Shown: piece after piece, positions 1 through 5,417 of the stretch
Layout: the number at the start of each line of letters is the position of its first letter
How positions within the stretch are numbered: the stretch's first letter is position 1
Assembly: GCA_023406225.1 (NCBI GenBank)
Contig: JAEXWS010000181.1
Coordinates: 1 to 6,679 of the forward strand
Length of the DNA stretch: 6,679 bases
Reading direction: 5' to 3'
Source: Bacillota bacterium
GTDB lineage: Bacteria > Bacillota > Clostridia > Oscillospirales > Oscillospiraceae
The notes under the pieces: model-generated
Databases searched by the model: none
What the model saw: the letters and a program-made list of their open reading frames with translations, nothing else
Told to the model about the DNA's origin: nothing
Translations under genes and position numbers: made by a program

Positions 1-433
1 CCTCGGGCGCATCGATGTCGGTATCCACGGCCACGATGGGCTTGGACTGGCCGGAGATCATGTTGGCGACCATGTCCGCCTGGAGGGGAGCGATCACATA
101 ACCGTCGATATCGGCGTTGTTCATATCGGTTTCGATCATGTTCTGCTGCTCGTCGTAGGCGGTCTCGGAGGTGGCGCCCTTCACGGTGACATGTACGTTG
201 GGGTGATCCTTGCCGTACGCCTCGGCGCCGGCCACCACATAGCCCCAGTATTCGGAGGCGGTGGTCTTCAGGATCACGGAGATGTTATACTCCTCGCCGC
301 CGGAGGGGGTCTCGGCGGTGTCGCCGGTGGAGGGAGCGTCCGCGGGAGGGGTGGTCTCCTGGGGCTTGTCGCCGCAGGCGGCCAGAGACAGGGCCATTAG
401 CAGAGCCAGTGTCAGCGCAAGAAACTTTTTCAT
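1..433 (-). CDS. ABC transporter substrate-binding lipoprotein (sugar/inositol type), N-terminal part
   Basis: Partial gene: it starts at 433 and leaves the window at base 1, giving 144 codons. The protein begins MKKFLALTLALLMALSLAAC, a lipoprotein signal peptide with lipobox L-A-A-C and acylated Cys20. Residues 21-48 form a linker rich in Thr, Pro, Ser, Gly and Glu. From Tyr49 (YNISVILKTTASEYWGYV) it matches the periplasmic-binding-protein type 1/4 fold (RbsB-like), including ETAYDEQQNMIET around 90-102, DGYVIAPLQADM at 110-121 and PIVAVDTDID at 132-141. Family members bind a sugar or polyol outside the membrane and deliver it to an ABC permease. The start is fixed by AGGAG at 446-450, 12 nt upstream. 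Because it is divergent from inositol genes, myo-inositol or a related polyol is the likely ligand, but this is inference. The ligand-binding C-terminal half and the permease genes are not visible. Confidence 0.9.
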   Translation of the reverse strand, partial: MKKFLALTLALLMALSLAACGDKPQETTPPADAPSTGDTAETPSGGEEYNISVILKTTASEYWGYVVAGAEAYGKDHPNVHVTVKGATSETAYDEQQNMIETDMNNADIDGYVIAPLQADMVANMISGQSKPIVAVDTDIDAPE

Positions 434-464
434 GATGCTTCTTTTCTCCTTTTTGAACAAAATT

Positions 465-504
465 CCGGGGCCTGCCGCTTAGGAAAACGATTAGCATGCC
501 CCGG
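465..504 (-). promoter_or_regulatory. Inverted repeat in the leader of the substrate-binding protein mRNA
   Basis: CCGGGGCCTGC (465-475) and GCATGCCCCGG (494-504) are complementary at 10 of 11 positions across an 18-nt loop. The repeat lies between the predicted transcription start (~511) and the Shine-Dalgarno at 446-450. The loop contains the box AAAACGATTA (484-493), so the element could be a repressor site just downstream of the promoter or an RNA hairpin. There is no U-tract, so a simple terminator is unlikely. Confidence 0.5.
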
Positions 505-517
505 TGAATACAGGTAC

Positions 518-547
518 ATTTTAGCATGATGGGCTGGCAAGCGTCAA
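518..547 (-). promoter_or_regulatory. Extended -10 sigma-A-type promoter of the substrate-binding protein gene
   Basis: On the minus strand TTGACG (542-547) is followed after 18 nt by TAAAAT (518-523), with an upstream TG at 525-526 that makes an extended -10 (TGCTAAAAT). Transcription would start near 511, giving a leader of about 78 nt before the ATG at 433. The match to a housekeeping promoter is good and the position fits; the start site itself is inferred. Confidence 0.7.
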
Positions 548-593
548 TAGAATGCACAATTTCTGTGTGTTTTCCAAGAAAAATGTGACGGTT

Positions 594-607
594 TTTTAGC
601 GTTTTCA
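594..607 (-). promoter_or_regulatory. cre-like (CcpA/LacI-family) operator candidate
   Basis: The minus strand reads TGAAAACGCTAAAA, which agrees with the Bacillus catabolite-response consensus TGWAANCGNTNWCA at all defined positions except the C near the end. The site is almost at the centre of a wider inverted repeat, AAAAATGT (579-586) and ACATTTTT (616-623). It lies about 45 bp upstream of the lipoprotein gene's -35 box. CcpA or a dedicated LacI-family inositol regulator could bind here; which one is inference. Confidence 0.4.
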
Positions 608-657
608 CAATAGAAACATTTTTGTGCTGACAGAATCAACAAAAAATTATATGTGTT

Positions 658-671
658 TTGTATAAATACAA
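658..671. promoter_or_regulatory. Short dyad TTGTAT-AA-ATACAA
   Basis: Arms TTGTAT (658-663) and ATACAA (666-671) are perfect inverted repeats around two bases, in the AT-rich centre of the divergent region. The sequence contains a TATAAA hexamer, but no convincing -35 lies 16-18 nt upstream of it. It could be an operator or part of a weak promoter; I cannot decide between them. Confidence 0.25.
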
Positions 672-757
672 CATCGCCGCGCCGCGAAATACCGCGCAGG
701 CTGTTTGGCCCCATGGAAAAGAACAGAAAATCTGTGATTGTCAGTTTTATAAAAATT

Positions 758-789
758 TTGAACAGTCCTTTGGCTAAATCGGATAAAAT
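758..789 (+). promoter_or_regulatory. Candidate promoter for iolE and following genes
   Basis: TTGAAC (758-763) is followed after 18 nt by GATAAA (782-787), overlapping TAAAAT (784-789, spacing 20). This is the best plus-strand pair I could find, but it is not strong and would leave a leader of about 200 nt. TTGATT (812-817) with TACGTT (835-840), spacing 17, is a weaker alternative. Confidence 0.3.
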
Positions 790-824
790 CCACGGGGTTT
801 TTGAAAAGAAGTTGATTTTTGGTC

Positions 825-865
825 AAAACGATGATACGTTCTTTTTAGAAAAAACGATTACGTTC
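825..865 (+). promoter_or_regulatory. Tandem direct-repeat operator candidate upstream of iolE
   Basis: AAAACGAT-GA-TACGTTC (825-841) is repeated as AAAACGATTACGTTC (851-865), with the starts 26 bp apart, so the second copy lacks two bases. Between them TTTTTAG and a run of A form a further partial dyad. The AAAACGATTA core of the second copy also occurs at 484-493 beside the divergent promoter. The arrangement resembles a binding site for a repressor shared by both transcription units; the regulator is not in the window. Confidence 0.4.
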
Positions 866-884
866 CAAGTTGTTTGACGCAGAT

Positions 885-904
885 TTCTGTGAACGGACAC
901 AGAA
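885..904. promoter_or_regulatory. 20-bp dyad TTCTGTG-N6-CACAGAA
   Basis: The arms 885-891 and 898-904 are perfect 7-bp inverted repeats around AACGGA. The left arm with its flank, ATTTCTGTG (883-891), also occurs at 559-567 beside the -35 box of the divergent promoter. Operator dyad or leader hairpin are both possible; it lies between the candidate promoter and iolE. Confidence 0.35.
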
Positions 905-911
905 CAGATGT

Positions 912-946
912 GACGCGCCTTTCCGGGCGCGTCCGCGCGCATTTTT
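912..946 (+). promoter_or_regulatory. GC-rich leader hairpin before iolE
   Basis: GACGCGCC (912-919) and GGCGCGTC (926-933) pair perfectly over 8 bp with a 6-nt loop. A run of five T begins at 942, eight bases past the stem, with GC-rich sequence between. This resembles a displaced terminator or attenuator more than an efficient terminator. It lies about 50 nt upstream of the iolE Shine-Dalgarno. Confidence 0.4.
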
Positions 947-996
947 CGGAGACTGCCTGAGAGAGATCATCCATTATTAATAAGGAGGACGTTCCT

Positions 997-1899
997 ATGT
1001 TCGACCAGAAACACGTATTCCTGGGGATCGCACCCATCGGCTGGTGCAACGACGACATGCCGGAGCTGGGCGGCGAAAACACCTTCCAGCAGACGGTCAG
1101 CGAGATGGCCCTGGCGGGCTTCACCGGCTGCGAGATCGGCAACAAGTATCCCAGCGATCCCGCCGAGCTGAAGAGGGCGCTGGACCTGCGGGGCATGCGC
1201 ATCGCCAGCCGCTGGTACTCTTCCTTTATCCTGACCCGTCCCTACGAGGAGGAGGAGAAGGACTTCATCGCAAATCTGGACTTCCTGGCCGCCGTGGGCG
1301 CCAACCGCATCAACGTCAGCGAGCAGAGCTGGTCCATCCAGGGCAAGATGGACGTTCCCGTCCTCACCGGCGGGCACAAGCACGTGATGGACGACGCGGA
1401 GTGGGACCGCTTCTGCGACGGGCTGAACCGCCTGGGCAAGGTGGCGGCGGACCGGGGCTTTAAGCTCTGCTTCCACCATCACATGGGCACCGTGGTCCAG
1501 ACCAGCGAGGAGACGGACCGCATGATGAGCCATACCGACCCCCGGTACGTCTTTTTGTGCTATGACACGGGCCACTTCACCTTCGCGGGCGAGGACCCCC
1601 TGGCCATGCTGAAGAAGTATGTGGACCGGGTGGGCCATGTGCATTTGAAGGACATGCGGCTGCCGGTGGTGGCGGAGGCCCGGGCCAACGACTGGAGCTT
1701 CCTCCAGGCGGTCCGCAGCGGCGCGTTCACGGTCCCCGGCGACGGCGACGTGGACTTCGACCCCGTGTTTAAGGTCCTGGCGGACGCCGGGTACCAGGGC
1801 TGGCTGCTGGTGGAGGCCGAGCAGGACCCCGCCAAGGCCAACCCCCTGGAGTACGCCATCAAGGCGCGGAAATACATCAGGGAGCACACGGGCCTGTAA
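997..1899 (+). CDS. iolE: Myo-inosose-2 dehydratase IolE (EC 4.2.1.44)
   Basis: Predicted 300-residue cytosolic TIM-barrel protein of the xylose-isomerase-like/AP-endonuclease-2 superfamily. IolE converts 2-keto-myo-inositol to 3D-(3,5/4)-trihydroxycyclohexane-1,2-dione and uses a divalent metal. Visible motifs are GIAPIGWCNDDMPELG at 10-25, VSEQSWSIQ at 107-115, FHHHMGTVVQT at 159-169, YDTGH at 189-193, HVHLKD at 214-219, FTVPGDGDVDF at 244-254 and VEAEQDPAKANPLEY at 272-286. The start and end motifs closely match what I recall of Bacillus subtilis IolE, and the length is normal. The metal ligands probably come from the His/Asp/Glu residues of these motifs, but I cannot assign each one. The start is set by AAGGAGG (982-988), 8 nt before the ATG. 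It is the first plus-strand gene after the divergent control region, followed by a 386-bp gap before iolB. Confidence 0.95.
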   Translation: MFDQKHVFLGIAPIGWCNDDMPELGGENTFQQTVSEMALAGFTGCEIGNKYPSDPAELKRALDLRGMRIASRWYSSFILTRPYEEEEKDFIANLDFLAAVGANRINVSEQSWSIQGKMDVPVLTGGHKHVMDDAEWDRFCDGLNRLGKVAADRGFKLCFHHHMGTVVQTSEETDRMMSHTDPRYVFLCYDTGHFTFAGEDPLAMLKKYVDRVGHVHLKDMRLPVVAEARANDWSFLQAVRSGAFTVPGDGDVDFDPVFKVLADAGYQGWLLVEAEQDPAKANPLEYAIKARKYIREHTGL

Positions 1900-1901
1900 A
1901 A

Positions 1902-1940
1902 CCGCCGGGGGAGCAGGCTCCCCACAGGACGCTCCGGCGG
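1902..1940 (+). other. Nested hairpin just after the iolE stop codon
   Basis: An outer 7-bp stem, CCGCCGG (1902-1908) with CCGGCGG (1934-1940), encloses an inner stem GGGGAG (1908-1913) with CTCCCC (1918-1923). The two stems share base 1908, so one pair must yield. It begins two bases after the stop codon. There is no T-run, so transcript stabilisation or partial termination is more likely than full termination. Confidence 0.45.
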
Positions 1941-1976
1941 ACTGCGCCCGTCCGCGCTGTCTTTCGCCCCCTGGTC

Positions 1977-2041
1977 GGAAGAAACTGCGCTCCACCCGCC
2001 CCCGCCCTGGCGGGCAGGGCTCGCGCCGCTCCGTTTCTTCC
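1977..2041 (+). repeat. Inverted repeat GGAAGAAAC/GTTTCTTCC enclosing GC-rich hairpins
   Basis: GGAAGAAAC (1977-1985) and GTTTCTTCC (2033-2041) are perfect 9-bp inverted repeats 47 bp apart. Inside, CCCGCC/GGCGGG (2001-2014) and GCCCT/AGGGC (2004-2020) are alternative small stems. Just downstream, CGCGGC (2053-2058) pairs with GCCGCG (2062-2067). No protein is supported here; the stretch appears to be intergenic structural sequence. Confidence 0.45.
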
Positions 2042-2082
2042 TCCTCTCCCCACGCGGCGGGGCCGCGCGGGGGCCCCGGGTC

Positions 2083-2240
2083 ACTGGTGAACGCCGCGGC
2101 GTCGGCGGCTGGGCCGGGGAATTTTCGCCGCATGCACGCCGCGGCGGAAACGATTTCAATGGCTTCTTTTGCCGGCCGCAAAAGGACCGGGGGAACCGAA
2201 GGCTCCCCCCCAGACCCCCTTCCTCTGCGCCGGAGGGCGC
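2083..2240 (+). repeat. Multi-hairpin intergenic repeat, copy 1
   Basis: This 158-bp unit matches 5093-5249 in the same orientation. Both begin ACTGGTGAACGCCGC and end GCGCCGGAGGGCGC, and over 2114-2168 versus 5122-5176 they agree at 46 of 55 positions. Five stem-loops follow in order: GCCGC/GCGGC (2093-2109); TTTTCGCCGC with GCGGCGGAAA (2122-2150, one wobble); CTTTTGC/GCAAAAG (2166-2184); GGGGGAACC-GAA-GGCTCCCCC (2189-2209, one mismatch); and GCGCC-GGAG-GGCGC (2227-2240). An open frame from GTG 2087 runs through it but has no coding features. It lies between iolE and iolB. I regard it as a dispersed non-coding element; its family is not one I can name. Confidence 0.75.
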
Positions 2241-2285
2241 CGGGGCGCGGGGCGCGCGCTTATTTTGAATAGGAGATGAAGTCCG

Positions 2286-3086
2286 ATGACTTATTTCAAC
2301 AAGAACGATGAACTGAAAAACGGCTATAACGTCTATATCGACGCCGATCAGGACGATATGGGGACCCAGATGGACGTGGGCCTCCTGCTGCTGGAGGACG
2401 GGCAGTCCTTCACCTTCGACGAGGCGGAGAAGGAGACCGCCGTGCTGCTGTTCTCCGGCAAGGTGACCTATGCGTGGTCCGGCAGGACCTGCGAGGCCGA
2501 CCGGCCCGACTGCTTCCACCACGAGGCCTACTGCCTGCTGGCGGGCTGCGGCACCAAGATCACCGTCACCGCCCACGCCCACAGCGAGCTGTATATCCAG
2601 AAAACGGTCAACAAGACCCCCTATGAGGCGGTCATGTACACGCCCGACACCGTCCAGACCCAGTACGCCGGCAGCAACGGCGAGCTGCTGGGCTGCATGG
2701 AGCGGGAGATCAAGACCTTCTTCGATTTCGAAAACGCCCCCTTCTCCAACATGGTCCTGGGCGAGATATTGAACCACCCTGGCAAGTGGTCCAGCTATCC
2801 CCCCCACCACCATCCCCAGCCGGAGGTCTATTTCTACCGCTTCGACTATCCCCACGGCTTCGGCGCGGGCTTTGGCAACGGCGAGATCTATCAAACCGGC
2901 CACAACGGCCTCTCCGTCATCAACCACGGCTTCCACTCCCAGGTCGCCGCGCCGGGCTACGCCATGTGCTACGCCTGGGGCATCCGGCATCTGGAAGGGG
3001 ACCCCTGGAAAAAGACCCGCATCGACGATCCCGAGCACGCGTGGCTGTGGAAGAGCGACGCCAACGACCACATCTATCAGGGCTGA
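2286..3086 (+). CDS. iolB: 5-deoxy-glucuronate isomerase IolB (EC 5.3.1.30), short divergent form
   Basis: Predicted 266-residue cytosolic double-cupin protein of the KduI/IolB family. IolB converts 5-deoxy-D-glucuronate to 5-dehydro-2-deoxy-D-gluconate. The N-terminal cupin covers about 1-130 (GLLLLEDGQSFTF, then LFSGKVTYAW). The C-terminal cupin carries the family signature GKWSSYPPHHHPQPEVYFYRF at 166-186, with H174, H176 and E180 as likely metal ligands and H217 (GFHSQ) as a fourth, then APGYAMCYAW at 222-231. The loop after PPHHH is shorter than the one I recall in B. subtilis IolB (271 residues), and the N-terminal half is only loosely similar, so this is a divergent branch. The start is supported by AGGAG (2271-2275), 10 nt upstream. 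It is 30 nt ahead of iolD, so the two are very likely co-transcribed. Confidence 0.88.
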   Translation: MTYFNKNDELKNGYNVYIDADQDDMGTQMDVGLLLLEDGQSFTFDEAEKETAVLLFSGKVTYAWSGRTCEADRPDCFHHEAYCLLAGCGTKITVTAHAHSELYIQKTVNKTPYEAVMYTPDTVQTQYAGSNGELLGCMEREIKTFFDFENAPFSNMVLGEILNHPGKWSSYPPHHHPQPEVYFYRFDYPHGFGAGFGNGEIYQTGHNGLSVINHGFHSQVAAPGYAMCYAWGIRHLEGDPWKKTRIDDPEHAWLWKSDANDHIYQG

Positions 3087-3116
3087 ACCCATCTTGAACA
3101 GGAGGTAGCAAGGAAT

Positions 3117-5045
3117 ATGAAAACCGTTCGTCTGACCATGGCCCAGGCCCTGGTCCGGTTCCTGGAGAACCAGTATCTCGAGGTGGACGGCCATGAGAGC
3201 CGCTTCGTCCGGGGCGTGTTCATGATCCCCGGCCACGGCAACGTGGTGGGCTTCGGCCAGGCCCTGACCCAGGAGGCCAGGCACCTGGAGGTCTATCAGG
3301 GCAAGAACGAGCAGGGCATGGCCCAGGCCGCCGTGGCCTTCGCCAAGCAGATGAAGCGCAAGCAGATCTTCGCCGTCACGTCCTCCGTGGGTCCCGGCGC
3401 GGCCAATATGGTCACCGCCTGCGGCACCGCCACCGCCAACAACATCCCCGTGCTGGTTCTGCCCGGCGACGTGTACGCCTGCCGCCAGCCGGACCCCGTG
3501 CTCCAGCAGGTGGAGCAGACCCACAACCTCTCCATCTCCACCAACGACGCCTTCAAGGCCGTCTGCCGCTACTGGGACCGGGTGGTCCGGCCCGAGCAGC
3601 TCATGAGCGCCATGCTCTCCGCCTTCCGGGTCCTGACGGACCCCGCCAACACCGGCGCGGTGTGCGTCGCCATGCCCCAGGACGTGGAGGGCGAGGCCTA
3701 TGACTATCCCGTGAGCTTTTTCGCCAAGCGCGTGTGGCGCCTGGAGCGCCGGCCCGCCACCGAGGCGGCCCTCGCCGACGCGGCGGCGGCCATCCGCGCC
3801 GCCAAGCGGCCGCTGCTGGTCTGCGGCGGCGGCGTGCGCTACTCCGAGGCCCATGGGGAGTTTTTGCACTTTGCCGAGACGCTGAACATCCCCTTCGGGG
3901 AGACCCAGGCGGGCAAGAGCGCCGTGGTGTGGGACCATCCCCTGAACCTGGGGGGCCTGGGCGTCACCGGCTGCTCCGCCGCCAACGACATCGCAAGGAA
4001 GGCGGACCTGGTCATCGGCGTGGGCACCCGCTACACCGACTTCACCACCGCCTCCAAGTGGCTCTTTAAGGACACCTGCAAATTCGTGAACGTCAACGTC
4101 TCCGAGTTCCAGGCCCTGAAGCTGGACGCCGTGCCCGTGGTGGCCGACGCCAAGGACGCCCTGCCCCGGCTGGAAAAGCTGCTGGCGGGCTACAAGAGCG
4201 GCTATACCACGGAGATCGCCGCCGCCAAGGAGAAGTGGGTGAAGGAGCTGGCCCGTCTGGACGGGTTCAAGTTCGAGGACAAAAAGGGCTGGAAGCCCAT
4301 CATCAACGACGCCAACGCCGACTCCGCCAGGCGCTTCGCCCACGACGTGAAGGCGGAGCTGGCCCAGACGGCGGCCCTGGGCGCCATCAATGCCATGATG
4401 GACCCCGAGGACGTGGCCATCGGCGCCGCCGGGTCCCTTCCCGGCGACATGCAGCGCATGTGGCGGCCCCGGGCGGTGGATACCTACAACATGGAGTACG
4501 GCTATTCCACCATGGGCTATGAGGTGGCCGGGGCCCTGGGCGTGAAGCTGGCCATCGGCGACAAGCGGGAGGTCTACGCTTTCTGCGGCGACGGCAGCTT
4601 TAACATGCTCCACGGCGAGCTGGTGACGGCTCTCCAGGAGCACAAGAAGATCAACATCTGCCTGTTCGACAACGCAAGCTTTGGCTGCATCAACAACCTC
4701 CAGGTGGGCCACGGCAACAAGACGCTGTGCACGGAGCTGCGCTACCGCAGCAAGGAGGGCCTCTTCGGGGACTTTATGGACATCGACTACGCCAAGGTGG
4801 CGGAGGGCTACGGCTGCAAGAGCTATACCGTCCGCACCATGGAGGAGCTGACGGCGGCCTTTGCGGATGCGAAAAAGGTGAAAAACCGCCCGGTGCTGTT
4901 CGACATCAAGGTGCTTCCCAAGACTATGACCGACGGCTACGGCTCCTGGTGGCGCGTGGGCGACACGGAGGTATCCGAGCGGGCCGAGAACCTGGAGGCC
5001 TACAAGGACCATCTGGCCCATGTGAAGGACGCGCGGAAATATTAA
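3117..5045 (+). CDS. iolD: 3D-(3,5/4)-trihydroxycyclohexane-1,2-dione hydrolase IolD (EC 3.7.1.22)
   Basis: Predicted 642-residue thiamine-diphosphate enzyme of the acetolactate-synthase-like family. IolD hydrolyses the cyclic dione made by IolE to 5-deoxy-glucuronate. Three domains are visible. The N-terminal pyrimidine-binding domain (about 5-200) has the probable catalytic Glu65 in YQGKNEQGMAQAA. A central domain covers about 205-360. The C-terminal pyrophosphate-binding domain (about 425-600) holds the ThDP/Mg motif GDGS at 491-494, with N519 in FDNASFG. The tail GSWWRVGDTEVS (609-620) is typical of IolD and sets it apart from acetolactate synthase. The length is normal. AGGAGGT (3100-3106) lies 10 nt before the ATG. 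It follows iolB by 30 nt, and a hairpin begins within its stop codon. Confidence 0.95.
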   Translation: MKTVRLTMAQALVRFLENQYLEVDGHESRFVRGVFMIPGHGNVVGFGQALTQEARHLEVYQGKNEQGMAQAAVAFAKQMKRKQIFAVTSSVGPGAANMVTACGTATANNIPVLVLPGDVYACRQPDPVLQQVEQTHNLSISTNDAFKAVCRYWDRVVRPEQLMSAMLSAFRVLTDPANTGAVCVAMPQDVEGEAYDYPVSFFAKRVWRLERRPATEAALADAAAAIRAAKRPLLVCGGGVRYSEAHGEFLHFAETLNIPFGETQAGKSAVVWDHPLNLGGLGVTGCSAANDIARKADLVIGVGTRYTDFTTASKWLFKDTCKFVNVNVSEFQALKLDAVPVVADAKDALPRLEKLLAGYKSGYTTEIAAAKEKWVKELARLDGFKFEDKKGWKPIINDANADSARRFAHDVKAELAQTAALGAINAMMDPEDVAIGAAGSLPGDMQRMWRPRAVDTYNMEYGYSTMGYEVAGALGVKLAIGDKREVYAFCGDGSFNMLHGELVTALQEHKKINICLFDNASFGCINNLQVGHGNKTLCTELRYRSKEGLFGDFMDIDYAKVAEGYGCKSYTVRTMEELTAAFADAKKVKNRPVLFDIKVLPKTMTDGYGSWWRVGDTEVSERAENLEAYKDHLAHVKDARKY

Positions 5046-5068
5046 AGAGGGGACTTCGTCCCCCCTTT
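5044..5068 (+). terminator. Hairpin overlapping the iolD stop codon
   Basis: AAAG (5044-5047) plus GGGGAC (5049-5054) pairs with GTCCCC (5058-5063) plus CTTT (5065-5068), a stem with one internal mismatch and a TTC loop. The T-run is only three bases and sits inside the stem. It could act as a weak terminator, lowering iolG expression relative to iolD, or protect the upstream mRNA from 3' decay. Confidence 0.45.
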
Positions 5069-5092
5069 AGATCCCCCCTCGCCAATCTGCGG

Positions 5093-5249
5093 ACTGGTGA
5101 ACGCCGCCCAGGGCGGCTGGGTCGGAGAATTTTCGCCGCGTACACGCCGCGGCGAAAATGATTGGAATTGCTTCTTCCGCCGGAGGCGGAAGAACTGGAA
5201 AACCCCGGAGGGGTTTTCCCAGCCCTTTCCTCTTTGCGCCGGAGGGCGC
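5093..5249 (+). repeat. Multi-hairpin intergenic repeat, copy 2
   Basis: Same unit as 2083-2240, 157 bp, in the iolD-iolG gap. Stem-loops in order: GCCGCC-CAG-GGCGGC (5103-5117); ATTTTCGCCGCG with CGCGGCGAAAAT (5129-5140 and 5148-5159, 12 bp perfect); TTCTTCCGCC-GGA-GGCGGAAGAA (5172-5194, 10 bp perfect); GGAAAACCCC-GGA-GGGGTTTTCC (5197-5219, 10 bp perfect); and GCGCC-GGAG-GGCGC (5236-5249). Stems are longer and cleaner than in copy 1, and base changes between the copies preserve pairing in the third and fourth stems. No flanking target-site duplication is obvious. Confidence 0.75.
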
Positions 5250-5276
5250 GGGAGGGGGGAGTTTGGGGAGGCGCGG

Positions 5277-5396
5277 ATGAAGCGTCCTTACTGTAACAGA
5301 TTCCATATGGAGACGCTGGGCGTCGAAACCTGGAAATACGCCTGCTTTCCCGCCGCCCGCTGCGCAATATGCAGAAAGACCGTTGTGTCCTATTAA
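5277..5396 (+). CDS. Possible 39-residue Cys-containing small protein upstream of iolG
   Basis: An open frame from ATG 5277 to TAA 5394-5396 begins six bases after GGGGAGG (5265-5271), a usable ribosome binding site, and ends 21 nt before iolG. The product starts MKRPYCNRFHMETLG and ends RCAICRKTVVSY. It has four Cys (6, 23, 29, 32) and a His at 10, so a small metal-binding fold is conceivable. Against it: codon choice (AGA twice, ATA) is unlike the neighbouring iol genes, the frame is short, and the same sequence could simply be leader of iolG. I do not recognise a family. The frame is open further upstream through the repeat, which suggests chance openness in GC-rich DNA. Confidence 0.3.
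   Translation: MKRPYCNRFHMETLGVETWKYACFPAARCAICRKTVVSY
5281..5324 (+). promoter_or_regulatory. Competing short helices in the iolG leader
   Basis: GACGC (5312-5316) can pair with the adjacent GCGTC (5320-5324, TGG loop), or, as GACGCT, with AGCGTC upstream (5281-5286), so the two helices exclude each other. Between them is the 10-bp palindrome TCCATATGGA (5302-5311). The helices are short and may be chance; no known riboswitch was recognised. Confidence 0.2.
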
Positions 5397-5417
5397 ACAT
5401 AAAGGAAGGTATTTATT

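Noticed and set aside
285..608. Minus-strand 107-codon frame overlapping the lipoprotein start
   Set aside because: It overlaps the promoter and signal peptide coding region in another frame and lacks a ribosome binding site.
571..643. IolR-type 11-mer boxes (WRAYCAADARD) as in B. subtilis
   Set aside because: Only isolated matches of 9 of 11 (571-581 and 633-643), not the tandem array expected for IolR.
653..877. AT-rich plus-strand frame in the divergent region, including an internal ATG at 713 giving 54 residues
   Set aside because: No ribosome binding site before either start, and it overlaps the candidate promoter and the tandem repeat. Its AT-rich content reflects regulatory DNA rather than a gene, although the translation is not obviously low-complexity.
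434..996. tRNA gene or known riboswitch in the long divergent gap
   Set aside because: No cloverleaf, T-loop or recognisable aptamer signature was found; the hairpins present are simple stem-loops.
967..2181. Minus-strand 404-codon open frame opposite iolE
   Set aside because: Shadow of iolE and the GC-rich gap; no ribosome binding site or recognisable motif, Arg/Pro-rich in the structured region.
2083..2245. CRISPR array
   Set aside because: The two related copies are 3 kb apart and palindromic throughout; there are no regularly spaced short repeats or spacers.
1560..5021. A very long open frame on the minus strand opposite iolE, iolB and iolD
   Set aside because: It mirrors GC-rich codon positions of three clear plus-strand genes, spans their intergenic repeats, and shows low-complexity Gly/Val/Leu/His-rich translation with no recognisable domain.
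5097..5396. 99-codon GTG-started frame covering repeat copy 2 and the small ORF
   Set aside because: The N-terminal part is translated palindromes of the repeat; the analogous frame in copy 1 (2087-2272) is open but dissimilar downstream, as expected by chance in GC-rich sequence.
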